64,000 nucleotides of DNA. Origin: Erwinia sp. (GTDB lineage Bacteria; Pseudomonadota; Gammaproteobacteria; Enterobacterales; Enterobacteriaceae). A program made the translations under genes and the position numbers. Positions 1 through 11,200 of the stretch are shown piece after piece. The stretch is taken from contig OZ024666.1 in the NCBI GenBank assembly GCA_964016415.1, positions 744,001 through 808,000 of the forward strand, written 5' to 3'. How positions within the stretch are numbered: position 1 is the first letter of the stretch; every line of letters starts with the position of its first letter. The notes under the pieces are model-generated. The model saw only the letters and a program-made list of their open reading frames with translations. It had not been told where the DNA came from and made no database searches.

Positions 1-176
1 TGTTGGTTGAGCCATGATAGCTCGTATAACGTCCATATATCGGCACCATGAAAAGGCAATGCGTGGTTAGCTATCCCTAAGGGGTGGCGATTAATTTGAC
101 GGGGTACAGCCTGCAACAAAGAAGCATCATAATGCTCAGGGTAACTTGTTGTTTTACCGAGTGTCAGCTCTGTCAT
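1..176 (-). CDS. queF: QueF, 7-cyano-7-deazaguanine reductase (N-terminal part, runs off window)
   Basis: NADPH-dependent reductase that turns preQ0 into preQ1 in queuosine biosynthesis, cytoplasmic. Only the first 58 codons are in the window. The translation contains [19 protein letters not shown] and [18 protein letters not shown], which match the start of the long QueF form of gamma-proteobacteria; this similarity is from memory. The ATG at 176 gives only two residues before LTLGK, while E. coli QueF has about twelve. An in-frame GTG at 209 would give a more usual N-terminus, so the start is uncertain. The gene is divergent from syd, as in E. coli, which supports both calls. The catalytic cysteine region lies outside the window. 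Confidence 0.93.
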   Translation of the reverse strand, partial: MTELTLGKTTSYPEHYDASLLQAVPRQINRHPLGIANHALPFHGADIWTLYELSWLNQ

Positions 177-422
177 GTCTGTGCTCTGTTGGTTATCAGC
201 ATCGCACACAGTCAGGTTCAGTCACAACTGATGTATTTGAACCTTCGGAGCACGATATAGAAAATGGATAAAGAAAAGCCGGGTATTTTACCTCAGCTGA
301 AGGGGTTCGCCTACTCCAGCGATGCGCATTCGTGCTTCTCTTTTTCCTCTGTGCGGTGCATGATCATCGCCAGACCAAAAGGGTTCTGTTGGTAAAAATA
401 TGTGTGGGATGAGAAATAAATA

Positions 423-986
423 ATGAAACAGAGAGTCGCAGAAGCTTTAGCTATCTTTACTCAGCGGTATATTCAACATTATCAGTGTGAATGTGGTCAC
501 TTACCGGTGATTTCATTACGCAATGACGCATGGTCTCCCTGTTTGCAACAGAGATTAAACGATGATCAGATAACCTGGTCCTCCCATTCACGTTGTGAAG
601 AGAATGATTTATCTTCAGTAGAAGACGCACTCGAGTTGGTTATTCAACCTTCGATTACCGCCTGGTATACCTCACAATATGCGGGGGATATGGATGCAAA
701 ATTTTGCGGACGACCATGCTCTCTTATCCAGATATGGAATAATGATGATTTTATCCATCTGCAGGAAAATCTCATCGGACATTTGGTAATGAAGAGGGAG
801 TTAAAACAGTCACCGACCGTTTTCATTGCTACGCTTGAGTCTGATTTTGAAGTTATCTCTGTGTGTAATATCACAGGAGAAGTGATTCTGGAGACGCTTG
901 GGAAAAAACAACGCTGTACGTTGGCAAAAGATATTCCAGCGTTTCTGGATCAACTCCATCCGCTGGTCATATCTATTCCGCACTGA
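423..986 (+). CDS. syd: Syd, SecY-interacting protein
   Basis: Small cytoplasmic protein that binds the SecY translocon at the inner membrane and is thought to watch over its assembly. The 187-residue product is close to the E. coli length (181). It carries the family core LVIQPSITAWYTSQYAGDM near residues 72-90, then LQENLIGHLVMKREL and TVFIATLESDFEVISVCNI. Divergent orientation to queF with about 250 bp between them agrees with E. coli. The E. coli csrB gene also lies next to syd, and here a csrB-like RNA follows. No disruption is seen. The function is not known to be essential, and the call rests on similarity recalled without a search. Confidence 0.93.
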   Translation: MKQRVAEALAIFTQRYIQHYQCECGHLPVISLRNDAWSPCLQQRLNDDQITWSSHSRCEENDLSSVEDALELVIQPSITAWYTSQYAGDMDAKFCGRPCSLIQIWNNDDFIHLQENLIGHLVMKRELKQSPTVFIATLESDFEVISVCNITGEVILETLGKKQRCTLAKDIPAFLDQLHPLVISIPH

Positions 987-1268
987 TGTGTTGAAGTTAG
1001 GATTACCGTGCCTGATATCCTGTTTTGAGATAGCGTAGATATCAATTCCTATGTTATTGATTTAAGATAAGTTATTGATTTTATTTTAAAATTACCACCT
1101 GTTTTTACGTAAGACCAACAGTAAGACGTAACATAGAAACAGACTTGTGTTGATGTTATTTTTGTTGCTAACAGTTGTTTTTTCTGTTGAACTAAAAATC
1201 ATTTCCTTATGAAATCAAAGCAAAACAGTTTTATCCAATCCCTTTCTTTGTATAAAAACCGCAAGCCT
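987..1268. other. Intergenic, AT-rich upstream region of csrB
   Basis: No coding sequence is supported. The stretch is strongly AT-rich (for example 1040-1100). It lies upstream of the UvrY-type palindrome and may hold IHF or other bending sites, as the E. coli csrB upstream region does. I cannot point to a specific site. Confidence 0.5.
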
Positions 1269-1286
1269 TGTAAGAGATCGCTTACA
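1269..1286 (+). promoter_or_regulatory. UvrY/GacA binding palindrome upstream of csrB
   Basis: TGTAAGAGATCGCTTACA is an almost perfect 18-bp palindrome of the form TGTAAG-N6-CTTACA, the known box for the response regulator UvrY (GacA) of the BarA-UvrY system. It lies 155 bp before the first conserved bases of the csrB transcript (1441), similar to the far-upstream position of the E. coli site. The second copy of the RNA gene has a matching box at the same distance, so the pair support each other. Confidence 0.85.
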
Positions 1287-1482
1287 AACCTTGTGCGTCA
1301 TAACCTTATTTTTTGCTGAAAACTATCACTTGTTTTTATAATGTTAACTATATCATATAGATAGTAACTATTGTTGATAATATCCCGTTGTTGTTACTGC
1401 AAAAGGGTCAGAAAGTAGGTTGTATCTGATTGCTGTTGTGTCAGAATGTCGCACATCAGCAGGACGCTGCTAATCAGGAAGC

Positions 1483-1614
1483 ACACCGGGACGGTGAAGC
1501 GGATATCTCAGGATGAGACAGGAACAGCACTGGGATGGTGAAGCGGATATCTCAGGATGAGACAGGAACAACACCGGGACGGTGAAGCGGATATCTCAGG
1601 ATGAGACAGGACAA
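1483..1614 (+). repeat. Three tandem 44-nt modules inside csrB
   Basis: Units start at 1483, 1527 and 1571 and share the core GGTGAAGCGGATATCTCAGG followed by ATGAGACAGGA. Unit 2 differs slightly (ACTGGGATGG in place of ACCGGGACGG). Each module holds an ACCGGGACGGT hairpin and a CTCAGGATGAG hairpin, so each adds about two to three GGA sites. Copy 2 of the RNA has one such module before the IS. Confidence 0.9.
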
Positions 1615-1814
1615 CCTCGGGAATGGGGTCAGGGAGCTCTCAGAAGAGAGAAAGGACACCTCCAGGAAGGAGAATGTGAGTTACCAAGATAGGTAACGGT
1701 CATGGATGCAGCAACCTTCATCTGAAGGTTAAGTAACAGAAGCACACCAGGAAAAAGTTTTCATGGATGAGCAGGGAGCATCAACGTAGCGGGAATAGCT
1801 GCAAACGAACCGGG

Positions 1815-1845
1815 GGCACTGTGTATACAGTGCCTCCTTTTTTTT
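1815..1845 (+). terminator. Rho-independent terminator of csrB
   Basis: GGCACTGT, loop GTAT, ACAGTGCC, then TCC and a run of eight T. This is the same hairpin sequence pattern that ends E. coli csrB. Confidence 0.92.
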
Positions 1846-1952
1846 ATGGCTGAAAATCTGCTCTTTTGTTTCACTGATATCCTGTCAGCATCAAGATAAC
1901 CGCACTGATTGCCTCCGTTTACGATTATTTCCCGGGTGATCATGGCAGCGAT

Positions 1953-1970
1953 TGTAAGCGATCACTTACA
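1953..1970 (+). promoter_or_regulatory. UvrY/GacA binding palindrome upstream of csrB copy 2
   Basis: TGTAAGCGATCACTTACA, 18 bp, same form as the box at 1269-1286 with a different central hexamer. The distance from its end to the conserved GTCAGAAT of copy 2 (2125) is 155 bp, exactly the spacing seen in copy 1. No coding sequence is supported between 1846 and 2124; this interval is the promoter region of copy 2. Confidence 0.83.
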
Positions 1971-2124
1971 GTGGCCGTAAGTTTTATCTTATTTTACGTA
2001 ATAAAAAAAGAACTTTAAAAAATATTATCATATATATCATGTGGATATAATAATGACCGGGCAGTCTGTTGCTGAATGGAGTGAAAAAGGCACAGTGAGG
2101 TATATTGTGTCTGTGCAGTATTCT

Positions 2125-2227
2125 GTCAGAATAGCTTCATCAACAGGAGAGCTGAGTGACAGGAAGCACACCGGGACGGTGAAGCGGATATCTCAGGATG
2201 AGACAGGACAACCTCGGGAATGGGGTC
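2125..2227 (+). pseudogene. Second csrB-like RNA gene, 3' part lost at an IS
   Basis: From GTCAGAAT onward the sequence parallels csrB copy 1. It has a different 5' hairpin region, then GACAGGAAGCACACCGGGAC, one 44-nt module, and ACAACCTCGGGAATGGGGTC. The last part is identical to copy 1 at 1611-1630. The IS starts directly after it at 2228. The remaining 103 nt keep about nine GGA motifs but no terminator, so any transcript would read into the IS antisense to its transposase. It has its own UvrY box at 1953. This is a tandem paralogue of csrB, not a chance repeat. Whether the partial RNA still binds CsrA is unknown. Confidence 0.85.
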
Positions 2228-2235
2228 TGTAGTGG

Positions 2236-3146
<911 letters not shown>

Positions 3147-3472
3147 TTTTTTAGGATTTCATTCTCCATTTCAAGGCGTTGTATCCGTTTTCTCATTTCC
3201 CTGAGTTCAGTCTGCTCAGGCGTCAGAGGCAGCCCCGGGGGCGTTTTCCCCTGGCGCTCGATACGTAACGATTTTACCCGGCGGTTGATGGCGGAGAGGC
3301 TGACGTTCATCGCCTTAGCCGCCTCGCCGTGAGTGTAGTTCTGATCCAGGACCAGTTTTGCCGCTTCGACTTTAAATTCAGCAGTAAATGCTTTGCTCAT
3401 TGGTTCACCTATAAGATGTTGAGGTGAGCATATCACCTCTGCTCAGGTGGCCAAATTCAGTGTGCCACTACA

Positions 3473-3777
3473 GTCGCTGGTGGCAGGTGTTATTCCGTGT
3501 GTTACTGCCCATGACATGGCCCTCTATCCTTGCCTTCGCAACGGTCAGCATTACTTACCACTGGAATGAGTATCTGTGGCCGCTAATGATGCTGAATGAC
3601 CCTGATAAACAAGTGCTTACCGTGGGGTTAGTCTCTTTTGCCATGGGAGCTGAATCTGGCGGGCAGTGGGGCATGATTTGTGCGGGCACCCTGATGGTCT
3701 GTTTACCTCTGATGCTGGCATTTATTCTTTTTCAGAAGCAGTTCCTGAGAAGTTTTGGTTTCTCGGGTATTAAATAA
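3473..3777 (+). pseudogene. ABC transporter permease (UgpE-like), 3' fragment
   Basis: Only the last 100 or so codons survive to the right of the IS. They read RWWQVLFRVLLPMTWPSILA, the EAA-loop region of an inner-membrane permease of the carbohydrate/glycerol-phosphate type. A membrane segment follows (ICAGTLMVCLPLMLAFILF) and the C-terminus is [14 protein letters not shown]. The start and first membrane segments are missing, as is any partner permease. It is followed 11 bp later by the gpdQ-type gene, so it was part of that operon. Loss of the front part removes the transport channel even though the ATPase is intact. Confidence 0.85.
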
Positions 3778-3788
3778 GGAGTGACGTG

Positions 3789-4616
3789 ATGCTGTTAGCT
3801 CACATTTCTGATACACACTTTCGCGGACGTAACGAAAAATTATACGGGTTCATCGATGTGAATGCCGGCAATGCGGATGTGGTTTCACAATTGAATAGTC
3901 TGCGTGAGCGCCCTGATGCAGTCGTAGTGTCGGGCGATATCGTCAATTGCGGACGAGAACCAGAGTATAAGGTTGCCCGCCAAATTTTAAGCATGCTCGA
4001 TTATCCGCTGTTACTGATCCCCGGTAATCATGACGATAAAGCACTGTTTATGCGTTATCTGGCCCCCCTTTGCCCGTTGCTGGGGGATGATGCTGAAAAT
4101 ATCCATTATGCAGTAGATGACTTTGCCTCACGTCTGCTGTTTATCGATACCAGCCTTGCCGGAGAGTCAAAAGGGTGGCTAACGGAAAATACCCTGCAAT
4201 GGCTGGAAGCTCAGCTGATTGAGTCCGGGAACAGACCGACCACCCTGTTTATGCATCATCCACCTCTGTTACTGGGCAATGCACAGATGGATCCTATCCG
4301 TTGTGAAAATGGTGATCGTCTTTTATCGCTGATCGCACGTTTTCCTGCCTTGACGCGTATTTTTTGCGGGCACAATCACAATCTCACAATGACACAGTAC
4401 TTTCAGGCGACTGTCGCAACAGTACCCGCCACGGTTCATCAGGTGCCCTATTATCATCATGATTCGCGCCCTTATTACGACCTCTCTCCCCCTTCATGCA
4501 TGATGCATCGTCAGGTAGGTGAGCAGTGGGTGACCTATCAGCATGCACTCTCACATTATGCCGGCCCCTGGTTATATAACGAGGCGATAAGCTATCCGGA
4601 TGAGGGAGTGCAGTGA
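3789..4616 (+). CDS. gpdQ: GpdQ-type glycerophosphodiesterase
   Basis: Cytoplasmic binuclear metallophosphoesterase that splits glycerophosphodiesters (and other phosphodiesters) into glycerol 3-phosphate and an alcohol. The 275-residue product lines up along its length with Klebsiella (Enterobacter) aerogenes GpdQ, as I recall it. Metal-ligand motifs are all present: HISDTHF (Asp8, His10), [10 protein letters not shown] (Asp50), IPGNHDD (Asn80), FMHHPP (His156) and FCGHNHN (His195, His197). ATG 3789 is preferred over GTG 3786 because AGGAG lies at a better distance and GpdQ starts [11 protein letters not shown]. Its stop overlaps the ATPase start (TGATG), so the genes are translationally coupled. 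It probably supplies glycerol phosphate from diesters imported by the neighbouring, now broken, ABC transporter. Confidence 0.93.
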   Translation: MLLAHISDTHFRGRNEKLYGFIDVNAGNADVVSQLNSLRERPDAVVVSGDIVNCGREPEYKVARQILSMLDYPLLLIPGNHDDKALFMRYLAPLCPLLGDDAENIHYAVDDFASRLLFIDTSLAGESKGWLTENTLQWLEAQLIESGNRPTTLFMHHPPLLLGNAQMDPIRCENGDRLLSLIARFPALTRIFCGHNHNLTMTQYFQATVATVPATVHQVPYYHHDSRPYYDLSPPSCMMHRQVGEQWVTYQHALSHYAGPWLYNEAISYPDEGVQ

Positions 4617-5689
4617 TGTTGCGGCTTGAAAATATTACCAAACAGTTTGAAGGGAAGGCGGCCTTACAGTCATTGTCGCTGGATATCAAAGAAGGTGAGT
4701 TTATTGTTCTGGTTGGCCCTTCTGGTTGTGGGAAAAGTACTTTGCTGCGCTTGCTGGCAGGGCTGGATGAAGTCAGTAGCGGCGAAATATACTTTGCCGG
4801 AGAAGCGATTACCTCCAGGACACCACGCGAAAGAAATTTCGCTATGATTTTTCAAAACTATGCGCTTTTTCCTCACCTTACCGTCAGAAATAACATCACA
4901 TTTGGTCTGAAAGTTCGTGGTGAAGCGCCTTCAACATGGCAGTCACGTTTTGATGCGGTTGTTACCATGTTACATCTCGAAGAGCTGCTGGATAGAAAAC
5001 CGGCCAAACTCTCCGGCGGCCAACGACAACGGGTGGCGATGGCGCGTGCTATTGTGCGTAATCCTCGCCTGTTTCTGATGGATGAGCCACTTTCTAACCT
5101 TGATGCCCGACTGCGCACGGAAGTGCGCGACAGTATCATGAGCCTGCATCAGCGGCTCAAAACCACCACAATTTATGTGACGCATGATCAGACCGAAGCC
5201 ATGTCAATGGCGGATCGCATCGTGGTGATGAATCAGGGGGTTGTGCAACAGGTAGGGACACCTGAGTATCTGTATGCCCATCCGGTAAATCGTTTTGTTG
5301 CCGGGTTTATTGGTTCTCCGGCGATGAACTTACTGGCACTGCCCTGCGCGGATGGTCAGGTATTACTTGGTGAGCAGCGACACCCTTTACCCCTTGTTTA
5401 CCGTGATCAACACAACGTCACGATGGGAATTCGGCCGGAGCATATCACTGATGCCCCCGAAGGATGTGATTTCATTCTGCCGGCAACAGTGACGCAACGT
5501 GAACTGATGGGAGCTGATTATTTACTGCATCTGATGACCCCCGTTGGTCCACTGCGTTACTGTCGTCGTCATGAGACTGCGGTTCCACAAAAAGGGGAAA
5601 CTTTGCGAATTGGTTTCTCCGCATCAGCATTACACCTGTTCCATTCTGAAAACCACCATTCTTTACACCAGGAGAGTCAAGATGTCTAA
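4616..5689 (+). CDS. ABC transporter ATPase, UgpC/MalK family
   Basis: Nucleotide-binding subunit of an importer for glycerol 3-phosphate or glycerophosphodiesters (inferred from neighbours). The 357-residue product has Walker A GPSGCGKST near residue 37, Q-loop FQNYALFPHL, signature LSGGQRQRVAMARA, Walker B LFLMDEPLSNLDARL and H-loop YVTHDQTEAMSMADRI. A C-terminal regulatory OB-type domain typical of MalK/UgpC follows (VTMGIRPEHI). The ATG at 4616 overlaps the gpdQ stop. Its own stop overlaps the ATG of the binding-protein gene (ATGTCTAA). The gene is intact, but permease and binding protein are not, so the importer as a whole is likely dead. Confidence 0.9.
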   Translation: MLRLENITKQFEGKAALQSLSLDIKEGEFIVLVGPSGCGKSTLLRLLAGLDEVSSGEIYFAGEAITSRTPRERNFAMIFQNYALFPHLTVRNNITFGLKVRGEAPSTWQSRFDAVVTMLHLEELLDRKPAKLSGGQRQRVAMARAIVRNPRLFLMDEPLSNLDARLRTEVRDSIMSLHQRLKTTTIYVTHDQTEAMSMADRIVVMNQGVVQQVGTPEYLYAHPVNRFVAGFIGSPAMNLLALPCADGQVLLGEQRHPLPLVYRDQHNVTMGIRPEHITDAPEGCDFILPATVTQRELMGADYLLHLMTPVGPLRYCRRHETAVPQKGETLRIGFSASALHLFHSENHHSLHQESQDV

Positions 5690-7010
5690 GTTATCAACCT
5701 CAGGCAAGAAGCTGAATGTCCTGACGCTGACGTTATCTCTGGCTTTCAGCACTATTGCTGTTGCCAAAGAGAACATTGATTTCATGTTTCCTGCGCCAGT
5801 TGATGGCAAGCTCACCATGGAAATGACGCGGATAATCAAAACATTCAACTAATCACAATCGGATGTTGAAGTCAGAGGGATCTTCACGGGGAATTACGAT
5901 ACAACGAAAATTAAAGCAGAATCGGCACAAAAAGCGGGACAACCTCCGGCCCTGGCCATTATGTCTGCCAACTTCACGACCGATCTGGCGCTGAAAGGTG
6001 AGATTTTGCCAATGGATGAATTATTCCGTTACGGTGATCGCAAAGCGAGCGATGTTCTGATGCAGGATTACTGGCCGGCGATGCAGAAAAACGCACAGGT
6101 AATGGGCGTGACTTATGCCATTCCATTCCATAATTCGACACCTATCCTGTATTACAACAAAAATATGTTTGAGGCTGCAGGAATTAAAAATCCGCCTCAG
6201 ACATGGGATGAGATGCTGGAAGATGCCAAAAAACTGACCGAGGCCAGTAAAGGGCAGTGGGGTATCATGATGCCTTCTACCAACGATGATTATGGCGCAT
6301 GGGTACTGTCATCACTGGTCAGAGCGAACGGCGGGAAATATTTCAATGACGAATACCCCGGTGAAGTTTACTACGATTCACCGACAACAATTGGCGCATT
6401 GCGTTTCTGGCAAAATATGATTTACCGTGACAAAGTGATGCCATCCGGCGTGCTAAATTCTAAGCAGATCAGTGCATCATTCTTCTCCGGTAAACTGGGG
6501 ATGGCGGTGCTTAGCACCGGTGCGCTCGGCTTTATGCGTTAAAATACCAAAGATTTTGAGCTTGCTGTGGCAATGCTGCCAGCCAAAGAGCAGCGTGCGG
6601 TACCGATTGGCGGTGCCAGCCTTGTCAGTTTTAAAGGTATTTCTAATGCACAGAAAAAAGCAGCCTGGCAGTTTATGAGTTATCTTAGCAGCCCGGCGGT
6701 GAATGGTGCGTGGAGTCGTTTTACCGGGTATTTTTCACCCTTGAAGGCTTCGTATCAGACCCCGGAAATGAAAGCCTACTTACAACAGGATCCGCGTGCA
6801 GCGATAGCGCTGGAGCAATTACAGTATGCTCATCCCTGGTATTCAACTTATGAGACTGTTGCCGTGCGAGGGGCAATTGAGAATCAGCTGGCTGCCCTGG
6901 TTAATGACCCTAAACTGACACCTGAAAATGCAGTAAAACAGGCACAGAAAGATGCAGATACGCTGCTGAAACCTTATGTAGAGAAGACAGCACTCTCTAC
7001 CCTGAAATAA
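5682..7010 (+). pseudogene. ABC substrate-binding protein (UgpB-like) with two in-frame stops
   Basis: Periplasmic binding protein of the glycerophosphodiester-type importer. The frame is open along about 442 codons apart from TAA at 5850-5852 and TAA at 6540-6542; no indel is needed. A signal peptide is visible (LNVLTLTLSLAFSTIAVAKE). The body includes MDELFRYGDRKASDVL, VTYAIPFHNSTPILYYNKN and NPPQTWDEMLEDAKKL, all typical of UgpB. It ends ALSTLK. The stops may come from Gln or Glu codons. The first stop lies 57 codons in, so no mature protein is expected without readthrough. Confidence 0.87.
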
Positions 7011-8274
7011 GATTACTCCACTCAACTGGCTGAATAGCGTAGCGCTGTTCAGCTTTTTTATAAAAATCTTTTCAGAAAGAAACAACGCAACGCATTGTAT
7101 CTGCTTTTTATTTTCACATCCTTTTAGTAAATACGCCGGGAAAACAAGATAATATGATGAGGACAACGATATCCGGCCTGTAAGATGACGGTTTCCTTTA
7201 ACTGCCCGATGTACCCATTCTTACTTTCCGTTGTCTTTGGCGGCAGAGTTCTACCTGATGTGTAAACTTAAGCTCCTGAAGGCCCATAAGAGTCGCGGCT
7301 ACCTCAGTCTGTTCAGCCACAGTTATCTTGTCACCGGGATAAGTGTTTTGTTGTATTCTGCAACTCCAAATCCAAATCAAATCCAAATCCAAATCCAAAT
7401 CCAAATCCAAATCCAAATCCAAATTACATCTAAAAGTCAAAAATATTTACAGGTTATATTTGTTATTTTTAGATCATTAGTAAGTTAATTCTAGATAAAA
7501 AATTATGATAAAAAGTATCACTGCATCATTTTTTGTTTATCAAAAAATGACATTTTTTTTACATAAATGGCATTTTTTCTTTATGTGAAAGGGGAGAGCA
7601 GCCTGCCTGCGTAAGAGCTGACTGCCTTTTATTGGTGTCTTATTGGCGTCATTAGAAATAATGCGTTTTGATTTCATTGTTAATAATCTTAATAAAAGCG
7701 AGGCTGGGGATGGTTACCTCTGTTGACTGTCAGGATAAGCACATGAGGTATCACTTGAAATCTGGTTTGGATGCAGGTTGAAACAGGGTTTTTTGATTTT
7801 TATTTTTTATATTTTCAGTGTGTTATAGTTTTCATGAGGTATCAGTTTTCCGAAGGACTTGATATTTCACATCCCGCCTTAAAAAATAACAATAGTGTTT
7901 CCTTTTTTTGGTTAACTCATTAATTTAGCTTTTGTTTCCAGGATGTTTTTTTGATGTTGTTATTGGAAACTAATATCACTTGCTTTCCGGTTATTTTGTT
8001 TCTTTTATGTTAATGGGTTGGCTGTTTTCTTTGAAATACATTATTACACTGTGAAGTGTTTTGTAATGATTTGATCGTATCCAATAGATATATTTTTTGT
8101 CACTCTAAAAACCGCAAACTCAGTTCACTTCTGGTATTCCCTCCTGATGGAAAGGAGAATTCGTCCATGTAAAAAATGGGCCGAAGACGTTTATCTGTTG
8201 TTCGCTGCTGCAAAAATTAATTAGATTCAAGTAGTTATTAAGTTTTTCCCGGGAAGAGTTATAAGGAAAAGAGT
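7011..8274. other. Long AT-rich intergenic region with a hexanucleotide repeat
   Basis: No gene is supported. It contains the CCAAAT repeat at 7366-7424. A short minus-strand open stretch left of the repeat (about 7198-7360) could be a gene remnant; I do not recognise it. The remainder up to the autotransporter start is very AT-rich with long T runs. Confidence 0.5.
7366..7424. repeat. CCAAAT hexanucleotide microsatellite
   Basis: Two CCAAAT units, one imperfect CAAAT unit, then seven perfect CCAAAT units. It lies in non-coding DNA about 850 bp before the autotransporter gene. Such arrays change length by slippage; the unit is a multiple of three, so it would not switch a reading frame. Confidence 0.93.
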
Positions 8275-11200
8275 ATGGACGTCTCTCTAAAATATATATA
8301 TCCCCTTTTATTTTGCTGCATGACACCAATCGTTCAGGCAACAACTTCAGATGCTGATGGTAATCCTGTGGCCGCCTCCGCAATACGCGATCCCAGCCAG
8401 GTTTTGGGTGGTTATAAGGAGGTCCGTGAAGACGGTTTCTCCTCCTCAACAGACTCACCTTATAAGGTCAGAAACTCTTATGCAGACGGAAGCTCTTTTT
8501 ATCTGCCAGAAAAAGGAGAGACCTACCAATTAAATAATATAGAAAACTTTTATGCCGCCGATGGCGGTAATCATTTTACTATTAATATTCAGCAACCCGA
8601 TAAAAATGATAACAAGCTACTCTATCTCGAAGGCAGCTATGCTGCACAAGCTGAGGTCAATTTCTCGGGGGAGGGTGCTTATGGTGTCTTCTACAAGAAC
8701 TATACGTCCGGTGTTACGGTCAACGCCAGCGATAATGCGACAGTAGTGATTGATTCTAATTATGCTAAAGGCGCTACACTTAATAGCGATAATGCCAGTC
8801 TTTATCTCATAAGTGATGTTGCACAAAATGCCATAATTAATAATAAAAATAATAGTTATATGAAAATCAGTGACAGTGATGCCAGTGAAGTTGATCTGAC
8901 TAATGATAATAGTGAAATGCATATACTGAATAGCTCAACAGATGGCGCAACCATGAAAAATAATAATGGCGGCACACTGTATGTCAGCAATAATAATGTC
9001 AGTAACACTCATATAGTCAACGATAGTTCAGCCTTCTACGCGACTAATAATATTGCTAATAACGCCAGTTTTGAAAACGGGAATCAGTCTGTTTTTGTTT
9101 TTAATGGTGGTAATATTAGTGGCAGTGCAATGACCAATGACAACAGTAGCTCTACATTGAGTAATGTTCATGGTAATGACACAACCGTGAAAAATCTTAA
9201 TAAAGGTCAGATGTCATTTAGCAATATCAGCGGTAATCACTATTTACTGGACAATGGTTCCGGTAAGGTCAACGACAACAGTGCGATGACCTTAACAGGC
9301 AATAACTCAGTGACCCTGTCAACGGTCAATAATTTGACCTACGCATCCATGTCTCTTTCCGGTTATCTTGAATTTACCGGAAGCACGTTAAACAATCAGT
9401 CATTTCTCCAACTGGATAATTTAACTCTTCAGTCAGGTACTATCAACAATAGCGGTATCACGTCAGCGACTAAATCCACTCTGAATGATTTCGCACTGAA
9501 TAATAATCACAATGGACAGGTAAATCTTTCTGATGTGAACATTGACAGAGCAACGCTCAACAACGGTAGTGGAGAGAGTAATGATCAGAGTGCGTTGATA
9601 TTACAGGGTAATAATAGTCTCACAGCGACAGCACTGGTCAATCACAAGTATGCTAAGACCATGTTAACTGGTGCGCTCGATTTTATTGGCAGTACTCTGG
9701 ATAACGCGGGTTCAGCGACCCTGCAAAATCTTGCTTTGCAGCAGGGCACAATCAATAACCACGGCAATCTTGTGGCTCAGACATCCTCTTTCAACGGTCT
9801 GGCATTAACCAATCAGCAAAATGGTCAGGTACAACTTTCCGATGTCAATGTAGATAATGCCATCCTGATCAACGGCAGTGGAGAGGAGAATGATCAGAGT
9901 AGCCTGTTATTGCAGGGTAGTAATATCGTTAAAAATACGACGATAACCAATCAGCAGAATGCCCAGACTCTGTTGTAGGGTATCCTCAACTTTACCGGCA
10001 GTACGTTGACTAATCAGTCAACAGTATGGTTGAAAAATCTGACGATGCAGGGTGGAACCGTAAATGGCACCACACCGTTATCTGCAGCGGATAACGTACC
10101 AATGCTGATTAATGCCGATAACAGCCGTTCTGTGTTGAGCGGTATAACGGTCACTCACTCATCACTGTTTAATGGCCGAGGTAAAGAAGAAGATAAAAGT
10201 GTTCTGGTATCACAGGGAGATAATGCCATTACTGATAGCTCAATCAGCAATCTGCAAAATGCCAGCATGGAGTGGAGTGGAACACTTAATTTTTCAAACA
10301 GCACATTGAAGAACGAGGCTGGCATAACTTTGCATGATCTGACTATGCAAGGAGGAACGGTTAATAACCGGGCTGATGTGGTGGCTTCAAATAGCAATTT
10401 ACTGGCCTGACACTGACCAATCAGGATAGTGGCCAGGTGCAACTGACTAATGTGACTATGAATGGAGTAAATCTGACTAACGGTGAGGGTACAGCAACCG
10501 ACCAGAGTCATTTGACACTGCAGGGTGATAATGTGGTGAATCATTCTCTGCTAACCAATCGTGTCAATGCGACCACAACTCTGGCCGGAAACCTCGATTT
10601 TGGCGGGAGTACATTATACAATCAGTCAAATCTTTGGATGCAAAATCTCACCATGCAGGGGGGTGAAATCACCGGTGCGATGCCACGTACACAGCGTTTG
10701 CTATCACTGGCCTCGGGTGATGCATCCTCTACGTTAGTCAACGCGTATAATAGTCATTCCGTGCTGACGGATGCGACAGTGGTTCAATCTTCACTCGTGA
10801 ATGGCAGTGGCGAAGCATCCGATCAAAGCTCACTGCTTTTACAGGGCGACAACACAGTCGCGCAGACGACGATTGAAAACAAAAAAAATTCCTCTCTGTC
10901 ACTGAGTGGTAATCTTGATTTTTCTGGCAGTGTGTTGAATAACAACGCAACGGTTGCCATGGATAAACTGGCAATGCAAGGCGGTCAGATTATCAATAAT
11001 GGACTACTGCAGGTCAATTCGTCATCTTCAACTGGCTCCCTGATTAATAATGGGAACATCCTGCTGAGTCACTGTCCGGGGTGTGAAACGCGTACTCTCA
11101 CCGTCAACGGCGATTATGTAGGGAATAACGGTACAGTGACTGTAGCGACTAACCTTACCGGTGGCGAACAGCGTACTGACAAAATGGTGATTACCGGTAA

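Larger units (their letters stand above)
1441..1845 (+). ncRNA. csrB: CsrB-family regulatory RNA, copy 1
   Basis: Sponge RNA that binds many CsrA dimers and so relieves CsrA control of carbon storage, motility and biofilm genes. The transcript has more than 20 GGA motifs, mostly as AGGA or GGGA in predicted hairpin loops, which is the CsrA-binding signature. The last 100 bases match the end of E. coli csrB as I recall it: GGATGAGCAGGGAGCA, then GGAATAGCTGC, AAACGAACCGGGGGC and a final terminator hairpin. Location next to syd is the same as in E. coli. The 5' end is inferred from sequence shared with copy 2 (GTCAGAAT), not from a mapped start. A 44-nt stem-loop module is repeated three times inside (1483-1614). 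Confidence 0.92.

Noticed and set aside
1440..1630. CRISPR-like array from the repeated 44-nt sequence
   Set aside because: Units are directly adjacent with no spacers, GGA-rich, and followed by the conserved csrB end and terminator; it is a sponge RNA.
7198..7440. 80-codon minus-strand ORF with Asp-Leu repeats
   Set aside because: The start is made only by the CCAAAT microsatellite; the rest matches nothing I know and has no ribosome site.
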